Positions 17,786 to 25,892 of a stretch of DNA of 64,000 bases are shown piece after piece. The translations under genes and the position numbers were made by a program. Numbering within the stretch: the first letter of the stretch is position 1; each line of letters begins with the position of its first letter. The stretch comes from Amycolatopsis iheyensis (GTDB taxonomy: Bacteria; Actinomycetota; Actinomycetes; Mycobacteriales; Pseudonocardiaceae), in NCBI RefSeq assembly GCF_024703995.1, contig NZ_JAMXQV010000011.1:124001-188000 (forward strand). The letters run 5' to 3'. The notes under the pieces are model-generated. The model had not been told where the DNA came from. It was given only the letters and a program-made list of their open reading frames with translations, and did no database searches.

Positions 17786-18865
17786 TCAGGTTTCGGGGAC
17801 GAACTTCCCGGTCGTCAGGAACTCCTCGAACAACGCCGTGTGCGGCGCGAGGTCCAGGCCCTGGTTGGCCACCCACTCGTCGTTGTAGTAGGTGTGCGCG
17901 TACCGCTCGCCGCCGTCGCACAGCAGCGTCACGACGCTGCCCGCCTGGCCGTCCTCGACCATCCGGGAGATGAGCCGGAACGCGCCGTAGAGGTTCGTGC
18001 CGGTCGAGCCGCCCGCCCAGTGCCCGGTGCGCTCGCGCAGCAGGCGGATCGCCGCCAGGGAGCCGGCGTCGGGGATCCGGAACATGTCGTCGATGACGCC
18101 GGGGACGAACGACGGCTCGCACCGCGGCCGGCCGATGCCCTCGATCCGCGACGGCATCCCGGTGGCGTAGTCGAGCGCGCCGGTTTCCCAGGCGCCGTAG
18201 AACGACGAGTTCTCGGGGTCGACGACGCAGATCTTCGTCGTGTGCCGCTTGTAGCGGACGTACCGGCCGAAGGTGGCGCTCGTGCCGCCGGTGCCCGCGC
18301 CGACCACGATCCAGGTCGGCACCGGGTGGCGCTCGGAGCGCATCTGCGCGAACACCGACTCGGCGATGTTGTTGTTGCCGCGCCAGTCCGTCGCGCGCTC
18401 GGCGTAGGTGAACTGGTCGAGGTAGTGCCCGCCGGACTCGGCCGCGAGCCGCTCGGCCTCCGGGTACATCGCCGGGGCCTCGTCGACGTAGTGGCACTCA
18501 CCGCCGTAGAACTCGATGAGCGCGATCTTCTCCTTCGACGTCTTCCGCGGCACGACGGTGATGAAGCGCAGGCCGAGCATGCGGGCGAAGTAGGCCTCGG
18601 ACACCGCCGTCGACCCGCTGGAGGCCTCGACGAGCACGGTGTCCGGCCCGATCTGGCCGTTGACGAGGCCGTAGAGGAACAGCGAGCGGGCGAGGCGGTG
18701 CTTCAGCGAGCCGGTCGGGTGGACGGACTCGTCCTTGAGGTACAGGTCGATGCCCCACTCCGGGGGCAGCGGGAAGACGTGCAGGTGCGTGTCGGCGCTG
18801 CGGTTGGCGTCGGCCTCGATGATCCGGACGGCTTCGCGCACCCAGCTGCGGGCGTGCGGGCTCAT
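17786..18865 (-). CDS. PLP-dependent cysteine synthase-fold enzyme, Cds1-like
   Basis: A 359-residue fold-type II PLP enzyme. The Schiff-base lysine is K55 in HPTGSLKHRLARS, the substrate loop is EASSGSTAVSEAYFAR and the phosphate-binding loop is VGAGTGGTSATFGRY. Overall it resembles the mycobacterial L-cysteine desulfhydrase Cds1 (Rv3684 from memory), which releases sulfide, pyruvate and ammonia from cysteine, rather than CysK/CysM. It overlaps the upstream DUF4229 gene by ATGA and is the last gene of an apparent lrp-DUF4229-cds1 operon. Cystathionine beta-synthase-type activity is an alternative. Confidence 0.84.
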   Translation of the reverse strand: MSPHARSWVREAVRIIEADANRSADTHLHVFPLPPEWGIDLYLKDESVHPTGSLKHRLARSLFLYGLVNGQIGPDTVLVEASSGSTAVSEAYFARMLGLRFITVVPRKTSKEKIALIEFYGGECHYVDEAPAMYPEAERLAAESGGHYLDQFTYAERATDWRGNNNIAESVFAQMRSERHPVPTWIVVGAGTGGTSATFGRYVRYKRHTTKICVVDPENSSFYGAWETGALDYATGMPSRIEGIGRPRCEPSFVPGVIDDMFRIPDAGSLAAIRLLRERTGHWAGGSTGTNLYGAFRLISRMVEDGQAGSVVTLLCDGGERYAHTYYNDEWVANQGLDLAPHTALFEEFLTTGKFVPET

Positions 18866-19149
18866 TCGGACCGGCCCGCGGCGTCGCCGCGCAGCTGCGC
18901 CCGCAGGTCCGCGCGGGCGCGGGCGCGCTTCTCGTTGCGCTTCGCGAGCCCGGCCGTGACGCGGGCGTTGAGCGAGCGGAACAGCAGCAGGCCCAGCGGC
19001 AGCCCGACGACCAGCCCGATGAGCAGGGCGACCAGCAGCGGCACCCCGGCCAGCGTCATGGCCCAGGCGATCACCCCGACCAGCACGAACCGCGCCAGGA
19101 GGTACAGCGTCAGGTCACGGGGCAGGGTGCCGGCCTTCTCGTCGCTCAC
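18862..19149 (-). CDS. DUF4229 membrane protein
   Basis: A 95-residue protein with two transmembrane helices (about residues 13-33 and 37-58) and a highly basic cytoplasmic tail rich in R, K and A. The pattern LTLYLLARFVLVGVIAWAM then LVALLIGLVVGLPLGLLLF matches actinobacterial DUF4229 proteins, which are usually encoded close to menaquinone genes; their function is unknown. It overlaps the Cds1-like gene by four bases and follows the Lrp regulator by 11 bp. Confidence 0.75.
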   Translation of the reverse strand: MSDEKAGTLPRDLTLYLLARFVLVGVIAWAMTLAGVPLLVALLIGLVVGLPLGLLLFRSLNARVTAGLAKRNEKRARARADLRAQLRGDAAGRSE

Positions 19150-19160
19150 ATCAACGCAGG

Positions 19161-19634
19161 CTACGCCCCGCCCGAGCGGTCCTTCTGCAGGCCCGCGTTG
19201 TTCGGGCGGCCCTCGAACCGCGTCGAAAGCACGACGGTCGTGTTCGTGCGCCCGACGCCGGGGATGCGGCGGAGGCGGCCGAGCGAGCGTTCGAGGTCGT
19301 CGACGGTCGCCACCCGCACCTTGACGACGAAGGCCTCGTCGCCGGCCACCGCGTAGCAGCTCTCGACCTCGTCGAGCTGGCCGAGCGCGTCGGCGACGTC
19401 GTCTTCGGTCGCGGTGTCGGTGGGATGGATGCCGACGAGGGCGGTGACGCCGAGGCCGACCGAGCTCGGGTCGACGACCGCGTGGTAGCCGGTGATCACG
19501 CCGGCGGCCTCCAGCTTGCCCACGCGCTCGTGCACCGACGACGCGGACAGCCCGACGGCTCGTCCGAGATCGGCGTAAGTGGCCCGGCCGTTGATGCGCA
19601 ACGCCGCGATGATCTTCCGGTCCAACTGATCCAC
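19161..19634 (-). CDS. Lrp/AsnC family transcriptional regulator
   Basis: A 157-residue feast/famine regulator. The N-terminal HTH is MDQLDRKIIAALRINGRATYADLGRAVGLSASSVHERVGKLEAAGVI and the C-terminal RAM/AsnC effector domain (residues 65-140) follows. Members bind amino acids. Co-transcription with a cysteine-degrading-type enzyme suggests a cysteine-responsive circuit, as with Lrp-type regulators of cysteine desulfhydrases in enterobacteria. That ligand is inference. The start is GTG 19634. It is divergent from bldC across 281 bp. Confidence 0.9.
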   Translation of the reverse strand: MDQLDRKIIAALRINGRATYADLGRAVGLSASSVHERVGKLEAAGVITGYHAVVDPSSVGLGVTALVGIHPTDTATEDDVADALGQLDEVESCYAVAGDEAFVVKVRVATVDDLERSLGRLRRIPGVGRTNTTVVLSTRFEGRPNNAGLQKDRSGGA

Positions 19635-19684
19635 GGGATCACTCTATGCGGTTGGACAATCCCCCATTGGCACCACGCCTCGCG

Positions 19685-19730
19685 GCCGATGACCGGGTTG
19701 AACGACATCCGGGCACGTCAGGTCATCGGC
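19685..19730. repeat. inverted repeat in the lrp-bldC intergenic region
   Basis: GCCGATGACC (19685-19694) and GGTCATCGGC (19721-19730) are perfect 10-bp inverted arms with a 26-nt loop. The 281-bp gap (19635-19915) holds no gene; it must carry both divergent promoters and a long bldC leader. The arms could be a regulator site or an RNA hairpin. Confidence 0.35.
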
Positions 19731-19915
19731 AGAATAGTTGCAGAACGTAAGCAAACTGTCCGTTTTGACCTTTAAGGGCTCTTTACTCAGGGACAACCGT
19801 TCGAGTACCTGACGGGTGAAGTGCAACGATTGTCGTGTTGGCTACCCCGGCGCGACGGGCCAGAAGGGCCCGGACGCCTCCCGGTATAGCAGTGAGGTCG
19901 TTAAGGAGGCGGAAA

Positions 19916-20128
19916 ATGACCGCGACGATGGGCGGACGGCTGCTCACCCCAGGCGAGGTGGCGGCACTGTTCCGGGTGGACCCGAAGACGGTCACCCGAT
20001 GGGCCACGGCGGGCCGCATCGGCTCGATCCGGACCCCGGGCGGGCACCGGCGGTTCCGCGAGTCCGAGGTGAACGAGCTCCTCGCCGAGCTGACCACCGA
20101 CGCCAGCGAACCGGCGCGCAAGGCCTGA
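19916..20128 (+). CDS. bldC: developmental regulator BldC (MerR-like HTH)
   Basis: A 70-residue stand-alone MerR-type DNA-binding protein. LLTPGEVAALFRVDPKTVTRW and GGHRRFRESEVNELLAEL match Streptomyces BldC almost residue for residue. BldC binds DNA head-to-tail as an oligomer and holds back sporulation genes during vegetative growth. The start ATG 19916 has a textbook AAGGAGG 6 nt upstream; longer in-frame reading to 19835 lacks this. A stem-loop terminator follows. The gene is monocistronic. Confidence 0.93.
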   Translation: MTATMGGRLLTPGEVAALFRVDPKTVTRWATAGRIGSIRTPGGHRRFRESEVNELLAELTTDASEPARKA

Positions 20129-20143
20129 ACCAACCGGACACCA

Positions 20144-20185
20144 GGGCCGTGTCGGGTACGGGGAACTCCCCCGCCCGCGCGGCCC
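20144..20185 (+). terminator. bldC terminator hairpin
   Basis: GGGCCG at 20144-20149 pairs with CGGCCC at 20180-20185, with further internal pairing (GTCGGG/GCCCGC and GGGG/CCCC), followed by TTTCGTGT. It sits 15 bp beyond the bldC stop. Confidence 0.55.
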
Positions 20186-20278
20186 TTTCGTGTGCCGGGT
20201 CGCACTCCGCGACCCGGGTTCGGGCCGAAACCCCGCTGGAGCGGTTAACCTCGTGGGACCCACACGGAAGGATCCGGC

Positions 20279-20461
20279 ATGCTCGCTCTGCTCGCGGCGG
20301 TCGGCGCGCTGGTCGTCGCCCTGCTCCTGTGGCGTTCGTTCGCCGGCCAGCGGATGGTCACCGCACCCCCGCGCCGAGCCCCGATCGCCCCGGACGACGA
20401 CCCCGACTTCCTCCGCCAGCTGGCGGAGCAACAGCGCAAACGCCGGGACGAAGACCACTAG
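20279..20461 (+). CDS. small single-pass membrane protein
   Basis: A 60-residue protein with an N-terminal transmembrane helix (MLALLAAVGALVVALLLW) and a charged cytoplasmic tail ending DDDPDFLRQLAEQQRKRR. GGAAGGA lies 8 nt before the ATG. Similar tiny proteins are widespread in actinomycetes with no assigned function. It is convergent with the MinD-like gene, and the 21-bp repeat array fills the gap. Confidence 0.62.
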   Translation: MLALLAAVGALVVALLLWRSFAGQRMVTAPPRRAPIAPDDDPDFLRQLAEQQRKRRDEDH

Positions 20462-20483
20462 CCGGGCTTTACTTTCGCGAGCC

Positions 20484-20588
20484 AGGCCGAGACTCACGTG
20501 ATCAGAGCCGGAACTCGCGAGTCACGGCCCCAATCACGCGAGTTACGGCCTCAATCACGCGAATCTCGGCCCTGATCACGCGGGTTAC
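20484..20588. repeat. five degenerate 21-bp tandem repeats
   Basis: Units begin at about 20484, 20505, 20526, 20547 and 20568, each 21 bp. The last three are closest to one another, with the pattern GGCCYYRATCACGCGRRTYWC. The array stops 2 bp before the stop codon of the MinD-like gene (20591-20593). Internal CACGTG/CACGCG dyads give each unit pairing potential. It fills the convergent gap between the two neighbouring genes. Confidence 0.75.
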
Positions 20589-20590
20589 GG

Positions 20591-21895
20591 CTAGCGGTAG
20601 CCCTGGGAAAGCGGGGTGGCGAAGCCGTCGGCGACTGTGGCCGCCAGCTCCAGCAGGGCCAAGCGGGTGTCGCCCGTGAGGCGGTCCAGCTCGATCTCCG
20701 CGCCTTCCTCCAGGTGCGGGTCGAACGGGACCTTGCAGACCGCGCGGACCTTCGCGCCGAAGTGGGCCGACAGCTTGTCCAGGTCCACCGAGCCGCCCTT
20801 GGGGCGGACCGAGTTGATCACCGCCACCGAGCGCTTCACCAGCTCGCCGTAGCCGTGGGCCTCCAGCCAGTCCAGCGTCGCCGACGCGCTGCGGGCACCG
20901 TCCACCGAGCCCGACGACACCACCACCAGCGCGTCAGCCACGTCCAAGACGCCCTTCATCGCCGAGTGCATCAAGCCGGTGCCGCAGTCGGTCAGGACGA
21001 TGTTGTAGAAGTGCTCCAGCAGGTTGACCGTGCGCCGGTAGTCGTCCTCCGAGAAGGCCTCCGACACCGCCGGGTCCTGCTCGCTCGCCAGGATCTCCAG
21101 CCGGCTGGCGCCCTGGGACGTGTACGACCGGACGTCGCTGTAGCGCGTGATGCGGGCCGCGTCGCGCAGGAGGTGGCGGACCGTCGCCGTCGTCTCCAGG
21201 GGCAGCTTCTGGGACAGCGTGCCGCGGTCCGGGTTGGCGTCCACCGCCACCACGCGGTCGCCGCGCAGGGAGGCGAACGTCGCCCCGAGCGTCGTCGTCA
21301 CCGTCGTCTTGCCGACGCCGCCCTTGAGCGACAGCATCGCGATCTTGTAGCACCCGCGCAGCGGCTGGTTGACCCGCGCGATGAGGTCGCGGCGCTGGGT
21401 GTCGGCCGGGCTCTCACCGGGGTTGATCAGCTTGCCGGAGCCGACGTACACCGCCTTGCGCCAGCCGGACTGCGGTGGCCGCTTGACCTGCTTGACCAGG
21501 TGCGCGGTCGACAGGTCGTGGCCGTGGCCCGGCTGCTGCGGCGGGGCCGCGTGCCGCCCGCCCTGGGGCTGCGGGAGCCCCGAAGGCTGCTGCGGGTACT
21601 GGGCCTGCGCGTACTGCGGCTGCAGCGGCGGCAGGTTCTGGTCGTAGCCGTAGCCCGGTGGCACCTGGTGCGGGCCCGAGGCGTTCGGGTTGGGCACCTG
21701 GTGCGGCCCGGACACCGCCGGGTTCGGCGGCGGCGCGACCGCCTGCGTCGGCTGCACGTCGAAGGCCCCCGACGTCTCCGGATGCGGGTGTGAGTCCGTC
21801 CGGTCGTCGGCGAACAGGTTCGGCTCGGCCCCTTCGGGCTGCTGTTGCGCCTGTTCGGGGTGGCCAGGAGCCGATTCTTCGCTGGGTCCGGTCAC
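20591..21895 (-). CDS. MinD/ParA-like ATPase with proline/glutamine-rich N-terminus
   Basis: A 434-residue protein. Residues 1-125 are a disordered P/Q-rich tail containing repeats such as SGPHQVP. The rest is a SIMIBI-class ATPase with the deviant Walker A SLKGGVGKTTVTTT near residue 188, VVAVDANPDRGTL and VVSSGSVDGARSA. The architecture resembles EspI/MinD-like proteins of actinobacteria, and synteny next to ccsB matches mycobacterial Rv0530 (from memory). It may position or energise a membrane process; its true partner is unknown. It lies about 75 bp downstream of ccsB on the same strand. Confidence 0.85.
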   Translation of the reverse strand: MTGPSEESAPGHPEQAQQQPEGAEPNLFADDRTDSHPHPETSGAFDVQPTQAVAPPPNPAVSGPHQVPNPNASGPHQVPPGYGYDQNLPPLQPQYAQAQYPQQPSGLPQPQGGRHAAPPQQPGHGHDLSTAHLVKQVKRPPQSGWRKAVYVGSGKLINPGESPADTQRRDLIARVNQPLRGCYKIAMLSLKGGVGKTTVTTTLGATFASLRGDRVVAVDANPDRGTLSQKLPLETTATVRHLLRDAARITRYSDVRSYTSQGASRLEILASEQDPAVSEAFSEDDYRRTVNLLEHFYNIVLTDCGTGLMHSAMKGVLDVADALVVVSSGSVDGARSASATLDWLEAHGYGELVKRSVAVINSVRPKGGSVDLDKLSAHFGAKVRAVCKVPFDPHLEEGAEIELDRLTGDTRLALLELAATVADGFATPLSQGYR

Positions 21896-21971
21896 CGGTG
21901 TAAACCTCCGCGCACTCCGCCCGACATCACGCCCCCTGGTGACGACGGTAGTCGGCGCTGCGCCGGTCTGC

Positions 21972-22940
21972 TCAGCCCACCCCGGCGTAGGAGTGCAAGC
22001 CCGCCGTGACGAGGTTCACGAAGAACAGGTTGAAGATCATCGCCGCGAACCCGACGATGTTGATCGCCGCGGCCCGCGCGCCGCGCCAGCCCGCGGTCGC
22101 CCGCGAGTGCAGGTAGGCCGCGTAGATGACCCAGGCGATGAACGCGACGGTCTCCTTCGGGTCCCAGCCCCAGAACCGGCCCCACGCCGACTCGGCCCAG
22201 ACGGCGCCGCAGAGCACGCCGAAGGTGAACACCGGGAAGGCGAAGATGGTCGTCCGGTAGGCGATCCGGTCGAGGACGTCGGCCGTGGGCAGCTTCGACG
22301 CGAAGCGCGCGAACTTCGTCTCGTCCTTTTCGTACGCCGCCCGGAACAGGTACAGGACGCTCGCGACGCCCGGCACGAGGAACACACCCGAGCCGATGAT
22401 GGCCGCCGAGACGTGGATGACCAGCCAGTACGACTGCAGCGCGGGCTGCACCGGCGCCGCGGTCGTGTACAGCAGCGTGCCGTTGATGAACATCAGGATC
22501 ACGACGGGCAGCAGCAGGAAGCCGGTGAGGTGGCGGACCGGGAACTTCCACATCACGACGATCCAGGTGACCACCGTGATGAAGGTGACCGCCATGCCGT
22601 ACTCGTACATGTTGCCCCACGGCGCGCGGTGCACGGCGAGCCCGCGCAGCACGATCGCCGACAGCTGCAGCAGCGCGCCGAGCACGAGCAGCGACGCGCC
22701 CATCTTGCCGATCCGCTCGGGCCGCCCGGCCTGGCGCTGCGCCGCCTGGGTCTCCTCGATCGGCGGGCCGCCGGCCCCGACGAGCTCGCGCGCGCGGAGC
22801 TTCGCCCGCTCGGTGGCGAGCCGGCCCTTGGCGCCGAAACCCTGCTCGACCAGCGTCATCATCAGCGCGACGACGTAGATCGCCGCGGCGGTGGTGTAGA
22901 GCCAGTCGCTGTAGGTCGACAGCGTCTCGTTGATCGGCAT
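21972..22940 (-). CDS. ccsB: cytochrome c biogenesis protein CcsB/CcsA (ResC-type)
   Basis: A 322-residue polytopic membrane protein of the System II cytochrome c synthase. The tryptophan-rich heme-handling motif WGRFWGWDPKETVAFIAW (about residues 247-264) is present, with surrounding histidines (VIHVSAA and YLHSRA) as candidate heme ligands. With ResB it exports heme and ligates it to apocytochrome CXXCH motifs on the outer face. It follows resB by 3 bp in the order resA-like, ccdA, resB, ccsB. The name CcsB follows actinobacterial convention; Mycobacterium calls it ccsA. Confidence 0.92.
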   Translation of the reverse strand: MPINETLSTYSDWLYTTAAAIYVVALMMTLVEQGFGAKGRLATERAKLRARELVGAGGPPIEETQAAQRQAGRPERIGKMGASLLVLGALLQLSAIVLRGLAVHRAPWGNMYEYGMAVTFITVVTWIVVMWKFPVRHLTGFLLLPVVILMFINGTLLYTTAAPVQPALQSYWLVIHVSAAIIGSGVFLVPGVASVLYLFRAAYEKDETKFARFASKLPTADVLDRIAYRTTIFAFPVFTFGVLCGAVWAESAWGRFWGWDPKETVAFIAWVIYAAYLHSRATAGWRGARAAAINIVGFAAMIFNLFFVNLVTAGLHSYAGVG

Positions 22941-22943
22941 GCC

Positions 22944-24539
22944 TCAGCCCTTCTGACCACTGATCAGGCGTTCACTGATCTTGTGGAACTCTTCGCCGTA
23001 CCCGGCCTGGTCGGTGCGGGCCAGTCCGGCGACCTCGATCACGGTACCCGGGTGGTCCTCGGTCCCCGGCTTCACCCGCACCCACAGCCGGCGCCGCTTG
23101 ACCAGCAGGGACGCGCCGAGACCGAGGAACATGGCGATGGCGAAGCCGAGCACGAACCCCTGCGTCGGGTCGTGCGACACCTGCAGCGAGACCCAGTGGT
23201 TGACGCCGTCGAAGCGGATCTTCGTGCCGTCGTCGAGCTTGATCTCCTGGCCGACCTTCAGGTTCTCGCGCGCGATCTTCTTCAGCCGGCCGTCGTCCAC
23301 GAGGGACTGGTCGATCTCGAACACCGACTGCCCGCGTCCGGCGTCGAGGCCGAGGTCGCCGCGCATGATGTCGACGGCGACCGCGGGGTCCTTGACCTCC
23401 GGCGCCGAGGACGTCAGCACGTTGCCGTGCATGAACGCGGTCGGCGCGAACAGGCCGGTGATGGCCAGCTGGCGGGTGCGCCGCTGCGCCTCGTCGGTGA
23501 TGCCGGGCTGGTCGAACTTCGTCGCGCCCTCGGCGAGCATCGTGGTCGGGTCGACCGTGCGCCACTGGGTGTTCTGGGTGCGCTTCTCCCCGTTCGGGAA
23601 GGTCACCGTGAACTGCGGCGAGTTGCCCTGGCCGAGCAGGTAGACGCGGTCGCCGGCGGTGCGCAGCGGCGAGTTGACCTCGAGACCGTAGGGCCGCCAG
23701 GTGTTCGTCTCCAGGTCCTGGCCGGACTGGTACTGGATGTTCGAGTGGTAGTACTCCGGCTCGCCCGCGGGGGTGTACCGCACGGTGAAGTCGTTGATCT
23801 TCACGCAGAACGGGTCGAGGTCGGTGCCGTCGACGCGCAGGCCCGCGTTGAAGGAGTCGTAGTTGTAGATGCCGGAGTTGCAGAACGTGCTGCCGTCGGC
23901 CTGGACGATGACCTGGCCTTCGTAGCCGAAGAGCTTGCCCAGCGCGAAGAACACGATCAGGCCGAGCATGCTGAAGTGGAAGAGCAGGTTGCCGGTCTCG
24001 CGCAGGAACCCGCGTTCGGCGGAGATCGTGCGGACGCCGCCGTCCTCTTCGCGTTCGATCCGCCGCCAGCCCGAGAGCTGCTTGTGGACGGCGGCGACCT
24101 CGGCGGAGACGTCGGACTTGCCGCGGCCGAGCCGGTAGTGCGGCATCCGCGCCAGGTTGCGCGGGGTCAGCACCGGCTTGGCGCGCATCGCCTTGGCGTA
24201 GTCGAAGGTGCGCGGGGTCAGGCAGCCCACCAGCGAGATCATCAGCAGCAGGTAGATCGCCGAGAACCAGATACTGGAGTAGACGTCGTAGAACTCGAGC
24301 TTGTCGAGCAAGGTGCCCCACCAGCCGTGCGCGCTGATGTACTCGTCGACCTTGGGTGCGTTGAGCTTCCGCTGCGGCAGCAGCGCGCCAGGCAGCGCGG
24401 CCAGCGCGAGCAGGAACAGCAGGACGAGCGCGGTGCGCATCGACGTCAGGCCGCGCCAGGTGTTGCGCAGGAAGGCGAAGGTGCGCTTCGCGGGCGTCGG
24501 GCCCTGCGGGGTCTTGGGCGGTGCTTCGGTGGTCGTCAC
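22944..24539 (-). CDS. resB: cytochrome c biogenesis protein ResB
   Basis: A 531-residue membrane protein forming the second half of the System II cytochrome c synthase. Transmembrane segments lie at about residues 35-55, 85-105, 180-200 and near 475-495. A large extracytoplasmic loop (QVIVQADGSTFCNSG to TRQLAITGLF) lies between the last two. The start GTG 24539 overlaps the ccdA stop by four bases; the frame stays open for 1.3 kb further upstream, but that part is a shadow of ccdA. Co-transcription with ccdA and ccsB is clear. Confidence 0.92.
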   Translation of the reverse strand: MTTTEAPPKTPQGPTPAKRTFAFLRNTWRGLTSMRTALVLLFLLALAALPGALLPQRKLNAPKVDEYISAHGWWGTLLDKLEFYDVYSSIWFSAIYLLLMISLVGCLTPRTFDYAKAMRAKPVLTPRNLARMPHYRLGRGKSDVSAEVAAVHKQLSGWRRIEREEDGGVRTISAERGFLRETGNLLFHFSMLGLIVFFALGKLFGYEGQVIVQADGSTFCNSGIYNYDSFNAGLRVDGTDLDPFCVKINDFTVRYTPAGEPEYYHSNIQYQSGQDLETNTWRPYGLEVNSPLRTAGDRVYLLGQGNSPQFTVTFPNGEKRTQNTQWRTVDPTTMLAEGATKFDQPGITDEAQRRTRQLAITGLFAPTAFMHGNVLTSSAPEVKDPAVAVDIMRGDLGLDAGRGQSVFEIDQSLVDDGRLKKIARENLKVGQEIKLDDGTKIRFDGVNHWVSLQVSHDPTQGFVLGFAIAMFLGLGASLLVKRRRLWVRVKPGTEDHPGTVIEVAGLARTDQAGYGEEFHKISERLISGQKG

Positions 24540-25309
24540 AGCGGCAGCTCCAGGCCACCGGCGAGCTCGTTGCGGAGCCAGCCCATCAGATCTCCCCACA
24601 CGCCGGTGACCAGCAGGATGCCGACGATCATCAGCAGCACGCCGCCGAAGACCTGCACCTGGCGGCCGTGCCGGCGCACCCAGTCGGTGGCGCGCACGGC
24701 CCAGCGGGCGCCGAGCGCGATGAGCAGGAACGGCACCCCGAGGCCGAGGCAGTAGACGGCGATCAGCAGGTACCCGCGGACCGCGGCGCCGCCGGTCGCG
24801 CTGGCCAGCGTGGTGACGGCGGACAGCGTCGGGCCGATGCACGGCGTCCAGCCGAGGCCGAAGATCGCGCCGAGCAGCGGGGCGCCCCAGAGGCCGCCAC
24901 CCGGGACGCGGTGCGAGCGGACCTCGCGCTGCAGGCCCGGGATCCAGCCGAGGAACACCAGCGCCATGGCGATGGTCAGGACCCCGCCGATGCGCTGCAG
25001 GAGGTCCTGGTTGATGACGAGCGTGGCGGCCAGCCAGACCAGCGTGCCCAGGGTGGCGACGAACACGACGGTGAACCCGAGCACGAACAGCAGCGCCGCG
25101 CCGAGCACGGCCCAGCGGCCCTGCTTGCGCTCTTCGTCCGCGCTGACGGCCGGGGCGTCCGCGCCGACCAGCGCGGCGAGGTACGCGAGGTACCCCGGCA
25201 CCAGCGGCACCACGCACGGCGAGGCGAAGGAGATCGTTCCGGCCAGCAGCGCGACGCCCGCGGCGAGCAGCAGCGGTCCGGAGATCGCCAGCTCGGTAAC
25301 GGAGTTCAC
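24536..25309 (-). CDS. ccdA: thiol-disulfide electron carrier CcdA
   Basis: A 257-residue protein with six transmembrane helices that passes reducing power from cytoplasmic thioredoxin to the outside, keeping apocytochrome cysteines reduced. The two redox cysteines are in FASPCVVPLVPGYL (helix 1) and GWTPCIGPTLSA (helix 4), the DsbD/CcdA signature. It overlaps resB by GTGA. The preceding gene of the pathway, the ResA-like thioredoxin, is separated from it by about 580 bp containing a decayed monooxygenase gene. Confidence 0.93.
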   Translation of the reverse strand: MNSVTELAISGPLLLAAGVALLAGTISFASPCVVPLVPGYLAYLAALVGADAPAVSADEERKQGRWAVLGAALLFVLGFTVVFVATLGTLVWLAATLVINQDLLQRIGGVLTIAMALVFLGWIPGLQREVRSHRVPGGGLWGAPLLGAIFGLGWTPCIGPTLSAVTTLASATGGAAVRGYLLIAVYCLGLGVPFLLIALGARWAVRATDWVRRHGRQVQVFGGVLLMIVGILLVTGVWGDLMGWLRNELAGGLELPL

Positions 25310-25379
25310 CCCGTTGAGGGTAGGCAGTGAGGTCCTGGTGAGAACTCCGGGGCCGCTTCACAGGACCTACGCCACAGCA

Positions 25380-25856
25380 GATCAGGACCTTGGTCCCGGG
25401 AGGAACCGGCCCAGCATGGCGACGCTGTGGCATCTGCGTCTCGTACTCCTCGACGGCTTCGCGGACGTCGTGCTTCTGGAGCAGCTCGGCGAGCAGGCGG
25501 GCGTCGTGCAGGGCCGTGTTGGCGCCGTTGCCGCCGCTGGGCGACGTCGCGTGGATCGCGTCGCCGAGGAGCGTGACGCCCTGCGGCGCCCACCGCCGCG
25601 ACCAGCGCCTGGACGCGCGGGTGCCGGCCCTCGACGCCCGCCGCGGGTCTTCCGGCGCCGGCAGGGTACCGCTGACGTCGTCGACCAGCTGGTCCAGCCG
25701 GTCGGGCAGGCACGCGCGGAGTGCGCCACGGCCGAGTTCGGACAGGCCGATGCGGTAGCCCATGAAGCGCGCGTACACCCCGGCGGTCCGCTCGAACACT
25801 TCGACGTCGGCTTTGCGCAGTCCTTGCGCCAGGCACAGCCCGCCGAGTCCCGGCAT
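25380..25856 (-). pseudogene. remnant of an FAD-dependent aromatic monooxygenase
   Basis: One frame shows both ends of a UbiH/PheA-type flavin monooxygenase joined together: an N-terminal dinucleotide fold (PGLGGLCLAQGLRKADVEVFERTAGVY) and the C-terminal FAD motif (GVTLLGDAIHATSPSGGNGANTALHDARLLAELL). About 170 residues remain of the usual 380 or so, and the middle is missing. There is no good start, and no stop where the protein should end. It interrupts the otherwise conserved ccdA-thioredoxin junction. Boundaries are approximate. Confidence 0.6.
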
Positions 25857-25892
25857 GGCGCACCCGGAGGCCTGCGCCGACGTCGTGACCAG

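Noticed and set aside
19635..19915. A riboswitch in the long bldC leader
   Set aside because: Only one 10-bp inverted repeat is visible and no conserved riboswitch core could be recognised by eye.
22944..25856. A single 970-residue open frame on the minus strand
   Set aside because: It is resB plus the antiphase shadow of ccdA and the monooxygenase remnant; the resB start is GTG 24539, overlapping the ccdA stop.
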